From the NCBI RefSeq assembly GCF_003590095.1, contig NC_039479.1:1426001-1490000 (forward strand): a stretch of DNA of 64,000 bases, written 5' to 3'. The notes beneath the pieces were generated by a model. That model did no database searches. It saw only the letters and a list, made by a program, of their open reading frames with translations, and had not been told where the DNA came from. Within the stretch, counting starts at the first letter, position 1, and each line of letters begins with the position of its first letter. Both the position numbers and the translations under genes were made by a program. Below, piece by piece: positions 1 to 13,524 of this stretch. This DNA comes from Trichoplusia ni (taxonomy: Eukaryota; Arthropoda; Insecta; Lepidoptera; Noctuidae).

Positions 1-429
1 TTCGAAAAATCCTATTATTGCTCTGCCAAAAGTCTTATTATAAATAGCGTGATGTTTTTTTGTGTAAATTGATGACCGTGCTGCCTACTACTCAATGGGG
101 TGAAAATACACCTCATAATTGTATTACACGATGTTACGGATGAGTCCAAAAATTTAAAACTTGACTGCTCATGCCCCTTCCATAGTAGCGTTATATTTTT
201 TTTATATTTGTTGTATCATGTGTACGATAAGGTTCATGCAAAATTTGAACGAAATATATTCAGTAGTTTATGAGATAATTTGATATTTGCTTATAGATAT
301 AAAAGGCTCCTGCTCACCCCCTGTAACGAAAAGCGAGATAATAAGTAAAAAGTATGTTGACCGGACCTCTTGTTGATATTCTCTGAAAATTTGAATCACA
401 TCTATCCAGTACTTTCCGAGATCTTTCCG

Positions 430-463
430 GACATACATACAGACAAACAGACAAACAGACAAA
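430..463 (+). repeat. Short tandem repeat (CAGACAAA)n
   Basis: 'acatacagacaaacagacaa' continues to 463. Such runs usually mark the end of a degenerate retroelement; the flanks (240-540) have that look but no recognisable protein. Confidence 0.55.
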
Positions 464-656
464 AATTCTAAAAATCATATTTTCGGCATCGGAATCGTTC
501 GTAGACCACCCTGCAATTATTCTTTTTAAAAAATATTCAATGTACAGTTTTCACTTTTCTACAATTTTATTATATGTATAGATGCCGGTAGATACAAGCC
601 ACGATAATTCAATAAAATTTATTGATATTAGATTCCTGTTTTGAACTGTATGTGCG

Positions 657-722
657 TCAGCTCATGATTAAGGGCTCCGGTTTTGGCCAATACTAGTCGG
701 TCAACCCCGATTCATTCACGTG
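657..722 (+). repeat. Dispersed 'aactagtcgg' repeat
   Basis: 'cagctcatgattaagggctc', 'cggttttggcc', 'actagtcggtcaaccccgat'. The family recurs at 9240-9290 (-), 9745-9840 (-), 16640-16740, 25368-25445 and 30405-30470. Confidence 0.5.
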
Positions 723-1997
723 AGCTACCATCATTTAAAAACGAATCATCCTCCCTAAAATCCCTAAAAAAATAAAACGATTTAATGTGCTTTATGCCAA
801 GTGTCTTTTCCTTCATTTGCAACAAAAGCTACCTAATTCGAAATTTTTGCCTTCCCAAGATTATACAACCCTGGTCTCTTCTCTCCCGGCCCAGTTTTCT
901 TGTCTCCCTTGTTTATGAATTAGCTTTTCACTCTCGCAATATTTCTTGCCCGATACATACCACTGTTTCTTACCAACATTGTTGCGTACATTATATATCT
1001 TAATGGTCATACGGAATACCAGTTGTGTCGTTCCACAGGTCTGCAACATTAATTGTGCACGCATTGCTCTCAATGTCAACGCTCGGCTGCAAACCTGTGA
1101 CTAATTGTCAAAAGCCATGCCTGAGGCCTTTGTGGCGGTGGTGGGTTTATGGGATATGAGGTTGTATGGGTTTAAGTTTAGTGTTTTTGCTGACTGGTCG
1201 GTATTGGTTCTCTACGATTAAAATGAATTGATTTTTTTTTTTGCTTTTATTGTTCTAGTCAAAGGCTTGCTATAAAACGTCTCGTGTGTTGAGGGGTACA
1301 ATTAGATTTTAAAAAAATCAAGTAATATTTTCCACAACAGTAAAAGCCTTAAAATAGTTACTAATAACATTTATTGTTCATGCTGTGATGTTGGATATTT
1401 CAAAATTTTATTAGATTCGGCAGCAAAAGTTTGATATATGTATCACTACAGTCAGTAAGTATGTCACGACTGTTGACCAGACGGAGGAAAATAAACCAAA
1501 TAGTTCCCATACACTTATCTGATACAAGTATAGACGTAGAAATTCGTAATTTATACACCAACATTCCACTCAACACGATGCTCACATACTCAAACCCTAA
1601 CCAGACCTCAAAACATTCGAGGGAAAGTAATTAATCGACTTTCATACAAGATCCAACTTGCATAGTAACACAGAAATAGGAAAAACACTCCAGCACTCAC
1701 CGGCTTCAGAATAGTTGTAAATGCGTTTTGCAATTGTCTTCCAGCTAAAAGAAAACTGAAAACTAGTACTGATATTAGATTCTTCGATTCAAAATAGTAC
1801 ACTGGGAACCGACTCTAGCGCTAATTTAGGCAGTGGCACGATTTGAAACTACGCTTGGTTAACTACCCGATTTTGGTTTACTTCAATAATTCTATTTTAA
1901 GACCGAGACTATTTAAGACTACACTACTATTTGAGAACAGAAACAAAATCAAAAACAAACTACAAACCAAACCAATTTCAGAATTAGACCAGCTGTT

Positions 1998-2035
1998 AGC
2001 CACAACTTATGGGTGATAACCCATAAGTTGTGGCT
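1998..2035. repeat. Perfect 17-bp inverted repeat, 4-nt loop
   Basis: AGCCACAACTTATGGGT (1998-2014), loop gata, and the exact complement at 2019-2035. Confidence 0.95.
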
Positions 2036-3465
2036 GTTGTGGTAACATGGTATTCTAACTCTAACTGCTATTTATTTTCTACCATCTCTGTAACATATGG
2101 AATGCAATAAATGATTGAGTATTGAGTATGTTGTCGGCAAAACAGTTGCAACTTAGAACCTTATTGTAGACTATCTCACAACTATTTTGTTGCCAGTGAG
2201 CGCTGCATCTTACACGACTTTCGTGGATACGCAACGCTTGCTTGATGAGATGCTCCGATAATGTTCATTTACTTCCCCTGCATGACGTGTGTTAATTGTA
2301 GAAAGTCTTCTTGTTGCCATCACTTTATTATGCTGATGTACTATCATTTGTATATGACTCAATTATTTGTGAAGTGATAAGGCTGATTTTATTGTTAAGT
2401 CTAGTTCTTGTTCTATGTTACGTGATATTAGAATGTCTTTTCAACATATAGAACAACGAATGATATTAGTTTATTCTCGTTCCTACAATACTCGAATTTT
2501 TCTTCATATTCTTACGAGGTCTTTCTAATTTGTCGTATTGCCAAATCAAACATCATGACCTATTTTCCTCCTAAATCGATTAAATTTCTTATCGCGATCA
2601 AGACAATGCCTTATATTCCCTTAAGTTTAAAACATTTACATCAAAAGATTATATAACCAGACATACCTATTACCTGCGACAAATAAAATAATAATAATCA
2701 TGAATCATAATAGATACAATCTCGATTCAAATCTCCAACCAAAATCGTTTTAAAAAATAAATTACCTACCAATATACAATTCAACCTCAAAAGGCCTATT
2801 TCAATCATCTCTCACTCATAAGCTCTACTTAACCGTTTAATAATCACAATTATTACGCAACAAGACACAAGTAAACAGTGCTAAAAGAAATTTCTTTTTT
2901 TTTACGCAAAACGTGCGCTGTTGACCGAGTCGGAAACTATTATTAAGTTTTTATAGACAAACTACTGAACCGATTGTGTAAAGAAGTGCTTACACAAGAT
3001 TTATTGGGGATTTGTCAGTATTTGTATAAAGTTTAATACTATACACAATCGCGTTTGTATTTTTAATTTATTTTATACAAGGAAAGGAAACAAAAGTTAT
3101 TTATTGATAAATTCTTGACTTTCTATATCGTATGTAGAATTATCGTACGTTAAATGAATACTAGGGATTGCTGCGATTCGCGTAGACATTCGGTTAAATG
3201 TAACCAGGTGGTCAAGGTGTGTTCGTAAATGTTTCACAGACAAACAAACATAGAGTTGCATAAAACACATCAACTAATTTTTGATGTCAATATAAAAAGA
3301 AATATATACATTATTTACAAAGCGTCAAAAAAGACATCTTCATCCTTACCAAAGTCGGGAAACGTGTCCTGAAGGCTGGCTGCATTGCCACGTTGTATGG
3401 CAATGCTAATTCTTTGGGCAAAATATGGACCAGCCTTCTGATCACGTGTAGAGTCGACCAAACGC

Positions 3466-3495
3466 TTTGCGAGTTCTTTATAAAGAACTCGCAAA
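3466..3495. repeat. Perfect 30-bp palindrome
   Basis: TTTGCGAGTTCTTTA is followed directly by its exact reverse complement with no spacer. Confidence 0.95.
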
Positions 3496-3690
3496 CTTTG
3501 ATATAGTTTTAAAAATGTAAATATTAGTTTAGTTTAATTTATTGTAAAAAAATATTTTAATTGATTGATTGATTTGACCTTCTCGTAAGTCTCTCTGGCA
3601 GTGAAAAATATATTTTGTTATGTACATCATTAAAACCTTATATCAAGCACGTTTAGAACATTATTTATATTACTATTATTAAGTACTATG

Positions 3691-3765
3691 TGGAAAAAAG
3701 ATGCCGCTCTACCAATCATAGCACCGTCTCGCTTCCACCAATGCAACAGTCTAACTTAGATTAGA
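3691..3765. repeat. Fold-back MITE core copy
   Basis: 'aaaaaagatgccgctctacc' faces 'caccgtctcgcttccaccaa'; hairpin core only. Confidence 0.45.
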
Positions 3766-6700
3766 ACTAAGGTGTAAGACCCAAACTACAAAAAAAAACT
3801 TGAATGTCGTCGTATAAAAAAACGCATCTAACTATACTGGTAGTAAGACCAGTCTCATACATAATGTTTACATAATCGATAGCCTTTAAAGGGCAAGCAA
3901 GCCTCCAGCTGGCTGGGGTTAATGACCTGATGTGCAGATCTAGTGTCCGCGCTATCATTGCCACGGCTAAAGTGAATTTCTGTACGTTGATAAAGATGAT
4001 AGAAAATTTGAAAATTGTGCAATTTGGAGAAAAAAAAATTCAATACTTTAATTACTTACTTGAATTTTAAAAAATCTATACCCCTTTGATGACTTTGTGA
4101 GACTATGGTACATATAATATTCTAAGCTAAAAGAATTGTTGTAACAACAAACAGATAAAATTATAAACACTTTTTTGTTATATTTATATATATCTCGTTC
4201 ACGTTTATATTTCTCACTCAATAAATCATTAATAGTATTGTATGTATTTCAATATTGATACTATGATGAATCAAGAAGGCCATATTCCAGGCTCTTTAAA
4301 AGCGTTACAGTAATGACTCTAAACGCACGAACGATATGATAAACAAACCTACGATCAAATGAAAAAAAAAAAACAATATTCAATCAAGCGAAAAAAAATC
4401 TTCATCTACTTAAACATTCAAATGAGTTTTCCATTCATTTCATTGACTTGCCTTTAGCATATCTCAAAGTTCAATGTCTTATGCTCAGTGGCGCATCGTG
4501 GTGGAATGCTGAGCGTCGTTTTCTTGTTCATCCCCGTCTGGTTACCGACACGCGCCGCGGAACAACGGAATACTTGCTACTAGGTGCGCACACGCAAGTG
4601 CTACGTAATGAAGTTAAGTGGAGAAGGTCAACTTTGAGTGATCATTATAATATGTAATAATTTTTCTGTAACTATATTCTAAAACTGTAATACCGATTTT
4701 ATACTTTCCTAACTTTTATCTTCACTGGTTGTGGGGCATAGCCGCAGTCGCGTGCAACAGTTAGCAAATAAAATATCCTCTCAACTATTATTTTAAAGCA
4801 TAAAAAAAAAATACAAGCAAAAGGTGTAATAAAAGCGGCTACATTTTATTTATAATTACAATACTAATATTTTAATATGAAGAAGAAAATATTTATATAT
4901 TTTTTGAATATCATTAAATTTAAATGATTTTTTTATAGTTTTATATTCGCTTTTCTAACCTAACGTCAAAATAAACGCGATTAAATTATGTATTATCAAT
5001 AAGACTTTTACGTTAACTTGTATTGTGGTAGCTATCAGTACATTTCATTGGGGAAATGGACTCGGTTGATATTCATTATACAGGCATCTCGCGACATTTT
5101 TCCGGTTAATGAGCAAAACAAGATAAGATAAGCATAGCTCATGTCTTGATGGATTTTAAAATATTTGAAACATCGTCACGAAAATCTCTTTAACTTAAGT
5201 ATTTTACGGAGAAGCAAGCACGTAAATCAAACTTAAAAATCCTACTTGCTTTCTGGAAGTCTGGAAAATAACACGTCGTAGCAGATGCACGTCGTAGTCT
5301 TTATAATAACTTTTAATAACAAAATAAAAACCGCCTAAATCAAAATTGGTTCAGGCGTTCGGACGCTATAGAAAGAAATGAAGAGATTACATACATAAAT
5401 GTGAACCATGGAATCATAATAGGACTTGTTGGTTTTCCATTTGTCTGTATAACAAAGGATTAAAAAAGAAGGGCAAATATTAAAAAACATCTGAAGTAGG
5501 TACTGAGTTAAAAACGGGAAAACAATAAAATGACAGGTTATAGAAATTCTGTCACCATGTCCATATCATATAGTTTATTTCTAGGAAACATTCATAAATA
5601 ATATGCACTTACTCGAGCTTATAATTGGTTCCTTCCTCTATTTTCCTAAGGAAAGTGAGTTTTTCCAGTGATAAAACAACTTGTCATGCAATTACCTACG
5701 TAATGTATCTGTTTCAATAAATCAGGTTCGGAATGGATCTATGACTGTAAATGGATTAGGAACAGTATCGTAATGAAATAAAATAGATAAATAGCCTGTG
5801 AGAAGATTACAAATTATAGCTTTGTATTTGAAACCTTAAATCTTGAAGTATCGTAGGATATCTTAATGGAGTTATTTCCAATTGATTTGGGATCGAGATT
5901 TCGGAAATAAAAATAGGGAGCATATTAAACACTCCCGAATTTGTTAATGGAAGACTTTATCAAAACTACAATATTCTAACATAACCTGAACTACTTCAAT
6001 GATGAGGGAGTTCACTAAATTTAAAACTACCTACCGAAATTCTTAACTTCTTGCCGATCCCGCAAACTTCGCTCTGCAGGGCTAACTTATGAACCTAAGT
6101 CGCACTTAAACGTATACAATAAAACAAAAAACATTCAAATCAGTCGAGCCGTTTAAGTGCAGTTCAGTAACATTTGTATCTGTCACTGGACACCTAAACG
6201 GCTTCACTACCATATTAGATTGTCATATCTATGACAGTCATTATAAGTTATTTGCCTCGGGTGAAAACCTAAGCGCCGAAAACCGCTGGACTGAGCAAAT
6301 TGTAACATGTCTGTGTCACTGTTTAAATAAACATTGCATAACTTATTAATACCAAATAACAATGACCAAGACCTACAACTTGCGTACAATAAAAATAAGT
6401 AATAGTTCAATACCGGTTCAAATATACAAATGTCGTAATATTGAGACTGTGTCGTGACCAGTCTATTCATGCAAGCTATTATACCAAGGAGACGTTTGGG
6501 ATTATTGAGGAATGCATTTTACGCCTGAATGGCGATTGTACTGATGATTATTAGAAGGTGTTGTCGGCAGAAGGACAACAGGTACGATGAGGTACAATGG
6601 AACAGGGGATAGCTTGTAAATTTTAGTCAAACTTTGATGGCAATAGCAATTTTAGTAAAGGCCGGTTTGTTCTAGGCACGTTAATATTCTGAATCTATTT

Positions 6701-6839
6701 GATGAGACACAAGCTCTCTTCAGTCACCTTCTTCCATACCATGCGGACTGGGCAAATTTTCCCACGTTTTTATACAATCACTTTTCTTTTTATTGTTGTG
6801 AACTAATAGGTTACTTATATATATCAGATTTTGACTGCA

Positions 6840-6995
6840 CGGATAGCCGAGTAAGGTCGGTATCACCACGCCAAACCCACTGCGCGTCGCGGTTTCGATC
6901 CCAGCGTAGGAAAAGTTTGTGTGATCCACGAATGCTTGTCCTGAGTCTAACTGTGAAATCAAATGCGACACAAGGATTGAATTTCTTAATGCGGG
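6840..6995 (+). mobile_element. tRNA-derived SINE ('gatccacgaatg' family), + strand
   Basis: Shares the order ggatagccgagt, 'caccacgccaaacccactg', tttcgatccc, 'cgtagga', 'gtgtgatccacgaatgc' and 'gcgacaca' with copies at 14045, 17297 and 38800. Confidence 0.7.
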
Positions 6996-9130
6996 AGAAA
7001 AATAAAGAGATGAAAGTACTAAAATGCAAAGTTCCATTGTATTGTTTCATATATTCGTTACGTCACAATTTAGGAAGGGATCGCATTCATAATTCACCAG
7101 CGTACTTCGTAATCTCCAGTTACCATAGAACGTAGAATCAAAATTACTTTCATTTGGTCATAGCAACATAGAACACTTTATTCCTGAGACATTGTTTGAG
7201 CTTTCAATTTATTGTAATAAGGGTTGTTTTTCCTTGGCTATTTTAATATGATGGTAGACTGGAGGTGCAGGCGGTCATGTTTTGATACGCTTATTAGCGT
7301 GAGCGGTTTAGATAATCGATAAATATAGAGGGTAAGCGCAAGGATTTAAACAGAATTAGATTTGTTGTTTCACTATTACTAGCTTATTCTGTTGATAATT
7401 CTCTAACTAAGACGTTATAAGTGCATCGTGCCGTCAACATGGCACGGGGCGGAGGCAATTCATCTAGCACGATGCCTATACTAGCTTTTTAGAAAATCTT
7501 TTCTATATCCGAAATGTAAAACATAGATTGGATGCAATTTATTTAATTACAAAAAACATCGAAATACAAAAAAATGCAAAGACTTAACCTAAAATGTGTT
7601 ATTTCATAATCTCTACATAATTCTATTCAAAATAATAAAATCAATGCCAAAACCATGAAGAAGATTCACAAAACAACATTATTCATTTTTCCTATTTTAC
7701 TCCGCTTCCTACAAAACTTCAGCTTAACAGCTTATCACCTTTTAATTATAGTGTCGGTAATTATAACTGATATGTTCAAAATGCGGCTAATAGGACCTCG
7801 GCGGTAAGGTCAAAGTTACTTGTTGAGAATAATAGACTCACGTTACACTTTATTGTTACGTTATGATGTATGTCTGTAACTGTCTGTAAGATAATAAGAT
7901 TCAATGAAAAAAATCACACAAAGACTTTACAAGTAGTTAAAAATGCGTTGCATCACAGTGTGTATAAAAACCACACAAGTGTGGGTCTGCCTTGCGACTG
8001 CGCGGGTTTCGTACAAATAGGCTCTATTTGAGTCTACTTCAATTATGATCGTAAAAACTATTGATAAAACTCAATCTTATTTTTTCTGTGTTAATTTTCA
8101 GTGGCTTTCACGGTTCATGTAATGTAGCAACAGTGTCAGACGAACAGGTAGACGGACAGAGGATAGTCTTTAATAGAGTTCTGTTTTTACCAGTGCATAC
8201 GTAACTCTAACTGATAATAGGCGGCTTTAGATATATTAGGAAGGACAAGGTCTTATAGAATTTACTTATAAAAATAACATTACTTACCAGTAGGATTAGT
8301 TTTGGAGAAATAAAAACAGCTTTGTCAATTGTTCAATAAACTTACACTTTTTTAAACATATTGTTAAAAAATATCTACGTACATAAATAAAGCATAACAA
8401 TAATTATTATAACCATTTAATGACCTTCAACCGTCCATGGTCAATTTTATCCAGGATGACAGACAAATTGTGGTATGCTGTGTTTCCGACATAGAATAAC
8501 TCATAGGGCTGTCACTGGCAAGAAATAAACAAAATTATAAACGTTAAAAGTTACAAAAAACTCCACGATTTCAAATTTCACTCCATTCAAATCTTATCAA
8601 ATCGGTTTAGCCGTTTTTAAAGTTGATAATTGCTTTGTCGTTGGGTTTTAAGCTATCATAACAATCCTGACAAAAAAATAAGAAAAGTGAGTGTATAAAA
8701 ATGTAGCAAAATACGGATTTTACGACATCAATCCCTCTGCTACCGCTATAACAACGATCGAAGTGGAATTCACCATTTATTTCCTTTAGTCAAGAGCATT
8801 TCAGCATTACACTCAAAGCGCACATACCTAAGGTTGGGTTAATAGGAGTACGTGAGTAGGCTTTCAATCGTTTTCTACCTTTTGACAACCCTAACAAGTG
8901 AACACTCTCATCTAATGACTTCTAACTGTGTACGACCATTACCTAAATTTTCATCGTTTTGTGCGACGTAAAAATATAGGTAACTAAAATGTCGCCTTTC
9001 AATGTAATTACAGGATGTTTAAAAAACCCAACTTGGTTGAGATACTTTCTTAGTGTTCGGGTTAACATCGTAAGAAGCCTACCGTCACGTCCTAAGTAAT
9101 TGCGAGGTGGGAGAGAGATGCTACTTTCCT

Positions 9131-9199
9131 CAGTGTCTTGCGCTGTCACGCTTCCACAGCCATGATAATACTACTTGAAGCCGTGGTGGTAGACCCTCA
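9131..9199. repeat. Fold-back MITE half-copy
   Basis: 'cttgcgctgtcacgcttcca' then 'gccgtggtggtagaccctca', the reverse complement of the 41107-41160 end. Confidence 0.5.
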
Positions 9200-9744
9200 G
9201 AAAATTAAATGGTACAACGGTTTACTAACGCGAAGTTATCGGGTTCTCCTGTCTAGTTTCTGACGCAACCGGAGTCATTAATCATGAGCTAAGACGGTAA
9301 GGTATAATGGGGTTGATATATCCTTATTGAACAAAAGCCTCAAAAAAAGCAATATTAAAACAAAATAAGGCGGTAAGGTACAAAGGCATACTGATTAGGT
9401 CTAAGTGAGTAAACCGTTGTATCATTAAAGAAAGTATGGTGTCTTAGCTGTTTAAGCCATTTTCTAGTTCTTTAGATACAGTTAGAATGACTAACATCAA
9501 ATTAAGCCTAATTCGAATGACGCAGATACAAAGTGAAATCAAAGTTCGCAAACGTGACTAATTCTTTGCTGATTTCTTTTACAAAATACACACTAACAAG
9601 ATACATGACTTGACGTTCAACAAAATGAACAAAACGTTTTGTCAAATTTGATCAGCGTCTCGTTTTTTTTTCTCTGAAACTCGAATGAAATATTTCTATA
9701 ATAACTTTAGTGAGGCGGAATCATAATTATTTATTTAACAGCGA

Positions 9745-9840
9745 TTTACTCGCGCGTATTTATCAGGATAACCCGACTAGTTTTGGACCCAATCGGAGAC
9801 CTTGTTCATGAGCTAACGCGTCGTCGGGGTCATGAGTTGA
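9745..9840 (-). repeat. Dispersed 'aactagtcgg' repeat, - strand
   Basis: Complement of 'ggataacccgactagttttg' and 'gacccaatcggagacc'. A second, shorter - strand copy lies about 450 bp upstream at 9240-9290. Confidence 0.5.
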
Positions 9841-10593
9841 CAGTTTTTAAATAAAAAATTATATATAACTTAATACTGAAACCAGATGAGAAATTAGTCT
9901 TGCTGGTTTTGCAGGATTGTGAATTTCGACTAAAACTTTAACAATTTATCACACCAACAATTTATTCACAACAAGTGATGAACATTCTTATCTATTTATT
10001 TGTTTAAACTTTTACGTACAATTGTGGTACATAAGGCGGACTTAATGCCGCGAGACATTATCTACCAGTCAACCTTTGGGTATAATAGAAAAACAGTTGG
10101 AATAGGTACAACAGTACAATACGAAACAATTAAAATTACTACATACCATAGCTTACTTACTTATTTTAAACTTAAATCCATTTTTTTATGAGAAGTTGGA
10201 GGCCTTTACCCTGTGCAATCTGAAACAGGTTATTAAAAAAGTTTATTAATTATTCGTACAACTTTCATAACATAAATATTTATAATAATTTTATCAGTGG
10301 CAGTTCTATAGGTCCATTGCAATGGAAGGCGGTTCCTATGCTATTTGAGCACAATAAGAACGTGCCAACTCTGAATAGCACCGAACATGTTGTAACTGAA
10401 ATTTCAAACATAAAGTTACATAACACGGCAATCAAAATACAAACAATAGGATTTTCTTTTACACTATCTCACATATTAAATCAAAATTAATGTACTTTCA
10501 CTATGTAAGAGAGGAAAAGTACAATAACACTGTTGTTACCTATTAATTTTGGCACATTAATAACGTTTCGGTCGTGTGTTGATGAATTACACA

Positions 10594-10850
10594 CGAAATT
10601 CAACTTAATTGCGTTGACTTAAAGACTTTTTAGGAATAATGTGTGATATACTGTACAGTTAGCAAAAAAGATTTCTTGCAAAATTAGATTTATAAAGTTA
10701 GGTACTGGGAAACATCAAAATTATACTGAAATCTTCTAAAAACCAATATACTTTTTTTGAACAACCGAAATTCGACGTAATTACATTACTTAATTTAAAG
10801 ACTTTATTTAGAACTTAAGCGTGACATACCGTGCAGTCAAAAGCAAAAGT
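10594..10850 (+). repeat. Diverged tandem duplication, period about 172 bp
   Basis: 'cgaaattcaacttaattgcg', 'acttaaagact' and 'gatatactgtacagt' at 10594-10662 recur as 'cgaaattcgacgtaattaca', 'atttaaagact' and 'gacataccgtgcagt' at 10766-10840. No ORF. Confidence 0.5.
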
Positions 10851-11779
10851 CCACAAAAACCATCACAAACAAGTCGACATACAAAATGTAGAAGTTTTTT
10901 AATCATATTTAGAAGTTTGTACGTGCATTTGTTCAACTACTGTTGGCGCTAACTGTACACTCACCATGAATGTGGAAAGAGTTGGAACATTGCAGCACTC
11001 ACTAAATATTCATGATGTTACATTACACAGGCCGAATGTAAGCCCGCTGTTACGTTTTGTTCTCCTAAATGCTGATTCTAAACCATAGAAATCTAAATAA
11101 CAAGGTAATAGAAGTGCCAACGCCGCGTGACCTTGTCGCCACACTGGTGTCTTGGACGACACCAGCGCGCGAACTTACGCTCAGTCGCTCGCGGAACGTC
11201 GTCACAGCAAGAACCACTAAAAATGGTGTTTTGCGGGGTTTCTCAGGCTGGAAATTCATCTGTATCGTGTAATAACATAAATAAATAGATAACATTTTAT
11301 CGGTAAGTGAATTATTGCAGTAATATTGATGTTATTGCAAAATTAAATTTCAAAACATAACCTTCATTATAAACCATATTTATATCGCACCATCCTGCAA
11401 CAATTGCATTCTTTACTAATCATTGCCTCTGCAGTAAGAAACTTACAGAAATGCACCGTTGTAAAAAGATAAATGTATAACGAAAAATAATATTTATCAA
11501 TGCGATCGTATTTGTAGTGGTACGGCCGCACAAAACTGTCGGAAATAGTGATGTGGTTAAGTGCGGACAAATTATCCAAAATGAACATTGTATACGAAAA
11601 GTAACAATCTTAATAGTCGTTTGTTTTTGTGAACATATTATTGAATATATTTTTATTTCAGATTCCCACTGACTGAAATAAATACAAAAGACAAGTGGAT
11701 GTCTACCACGGGTAAACGAAATTGGTACCCTACAACTTAGGCCGAATATTCACTATGAAATTAGTTGCATGCTTGATAA

Positions 11780-12012
11780 CTTGCCGCCCGCCGCCGCCCG
11801 CGCCCCTCTCCATTTTTACGGCTCGCACCGCGCTCGCAACTGAATGTTTCAAAAAGTACGCCTTGCGTTATAGCATAGCATTGAATAAAAATTGCAATTT
11901 AAATTTATCCAAATCTCATAAATACCTATTTTTCTATTATGAACGTTTACTAGTCATTGGATACATGAACTGGGCTGCTTTTGTAAGACGACTAAAAAAC
12001 CACCGTAGGTAT
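11780..12012 (+). mobile_element. Partial copy of the long-TIR MITE
   Basis: Repeats the GC-rich block (gccgccgcccgcgcccctct), 'accgcgctcgcaac' and the right inverted repeat (ggatacatgaactgggctgc through 'ttttgtaagacgac') of the 58578 element. No matching left inverted repeat is seen. The 116-codon ORF overlapping it is a by-product. Confidence 0.72.
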
Positions 12013-12727
12013 ATACCAAACCTACCTACCAAGTATTCCCTAATATTTTTTTTTTTGTCAACCGACAATTAGCGAGTTTTTTTTTTTTTTTGTAAGTGCA
12101 TAATATAGAAGAATACAACAAAAAACATTGTCACTCATAATTTCGTCTTTCATTATATCCGTAGTCAATCCCTAGTGTAGTTTACGTAATCACTACGACT
12201 AACGCAAAAAAATGCAATGACTGTGTGAGTTAGTGAATCCATACAACGACAAAGTCAACCTTATTGTAATAGATGTACAGCCTAGTGTTGTTTGCTTGGT
12301 CTTCTCGATGTTAATGTTTGCGTGATTGCGTAGTTATTTGCTGTGAATGTGTTGAAGCCCCGCCCACCGGCGACATGCGTTTCGATAGATCGCCGCGGTG
12401 TATGCCATTTCTATTACCTTGTTATTTAGATTTCTATGTTCTAAACAGATTAGGATGTTACATAGCTGTCTAGACTGTGGTTAAAAGAATAACTGTACTA
12501 CAGAGCGATAATTTTTTGTAAAAAATAAGTTATGTTTTTGCATCAACGAGCTGTATACAAACCTATACTGTTTTCTCGACAAAATGCGCACATATACCTA
12601 TTAGATATCGATGTGATTGTCAAGTGAAGTTTTTGGTGCATGATGCGTGAATATTTATTTTCTTTAAACGATTCCATCACTATGGAATTCAGTCATTGTG
12701 TCGCGGGGGTATTAAAAACAAGCAATA

Positions 12728-12855
12728 TGCACAAAGACACCTAAACGTGGGACAAACATTCGTGGATCACACAAACACGCTTATTGTATGCGAGGATCAA
12801 ACCCGCGACGTCGCACGCCGTGGGTTGTTGGCCTCAACCACGCGGCAATCCGTGC
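12728..12855 (-). mobile_element. tRNA-derived SINE ('gatccacgaatg' family), - strand
   Basis: The + strand reads 'cattcgtggatcacacaaac' then gaggatcaaacccgcgacg, the complement of the family's body and B-box. Confidence 0.7.
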
Positions 12856-13207
12856 TGCATTTACATTGCGTCCGTAATAATGGGAAAGCTCATCAAACTG
12901 CATTTTCATGTTTTCGTAATAAGGTTTTGAGATGCTGTTGAACTTTCAAAGAAATAACAACGTGAGAACTGTGTGAAGATGACTCCTCCATAGCATAGTA
13001 GCATTTTGGTATATGATTCTGTTGATTAAATGCCTCTTCTGATAAAGCCTAATGGCCTTATAATATCTATGGGTCAACACGTGAACGAGTACTTTTTTCC
13101 TATGTAAGTTAAGTGCTTCTTCTTGCCTCCTCTTACAAATTTTAATATTAGGAATCCATTTTGTCGGTGGCGCTTTACAATAATTAAAAAAGTACATATT
13201 ACTTTGA

Positions 13208-13524
13208 AATACCGGAGAGGAGCTCGTGGCTAAGCTATAACCGCATAAGTGAGTCGATCACAGGTTAAACTACGCTTGACGCGGTCGATCCGGAGATGAG
13301 TGACCATCTTGGTCAAAACGAGTTCCTCCGTGTTTCGGAAGGCACGTTAAATTGTGGGTCCCGGCTGTTATTCCTACATCTTTAATAGTCGTTACAGGTA
13401 GTCAGAAGCTTGAAAAGTCTGACATAGGCGGTCGCTCCTTTTAAAACACTGGTACGCAGCTAAAACCGGTTAGACTGTAAGCCGACCCCAACATAGTTGG
13501 GAAAAGGCTAGGCCGATGATGATA
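13208..13524 (+). mobile_element. SINE-like repeat ending in GATGATGAT
   Basis: Landmarks in order: gagctcgtggctaagctat, 'acgagttcctccgtgtttcg', 'gaaggcacgtt', 'gtgggtcccggctgttattc', 'ggtcgctcctt', then 'gccgaccccaacatagttgg' and a gatgatgat tail. The family also occurs at 16243, 44100, 61259 (-) and 61765 (-). Confidence 0.72.

Larger units (their letters stand above)
1..6839. other. No gene seen; AT-rich sequence with repeats
   Basis: Only short chance ORFs. Holds the 657-722 repeat, the 1998-2035 hairpin, the 3466-3495 palindrome, a MITE core at 3691 and a retroelement-like 3' end near 4740-4790 (gcagtcgcgtgcaacagtta). Confidence 0.6.
6996..12727. other. No gene seen; AT-rich sequence with repeats
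   Basis: Apart from the listed repeats and the MITE copy at 11780-12012, nothing coding. A small inverted pair, GCATCGTGC and GCACGATGC, flanks 7423-7475. Confidence 0.55.

Noticed and set aside
4448..4657. 69-codon ORF with somewhat higher GC
   Set aside because: No family motif, and it is followed by a retroelement-like 3' end; more likely TE debris.
6720..7135. Several overlapping ORFs of 72-105 codons
   Set aside because: They cross the tRNA-derived SINE at 6840-6995.
11722..12072. 116-codon ORF
   Set aside because: Crosses a MITE copy shared with 58.6-59.0 kb; no protein motif.
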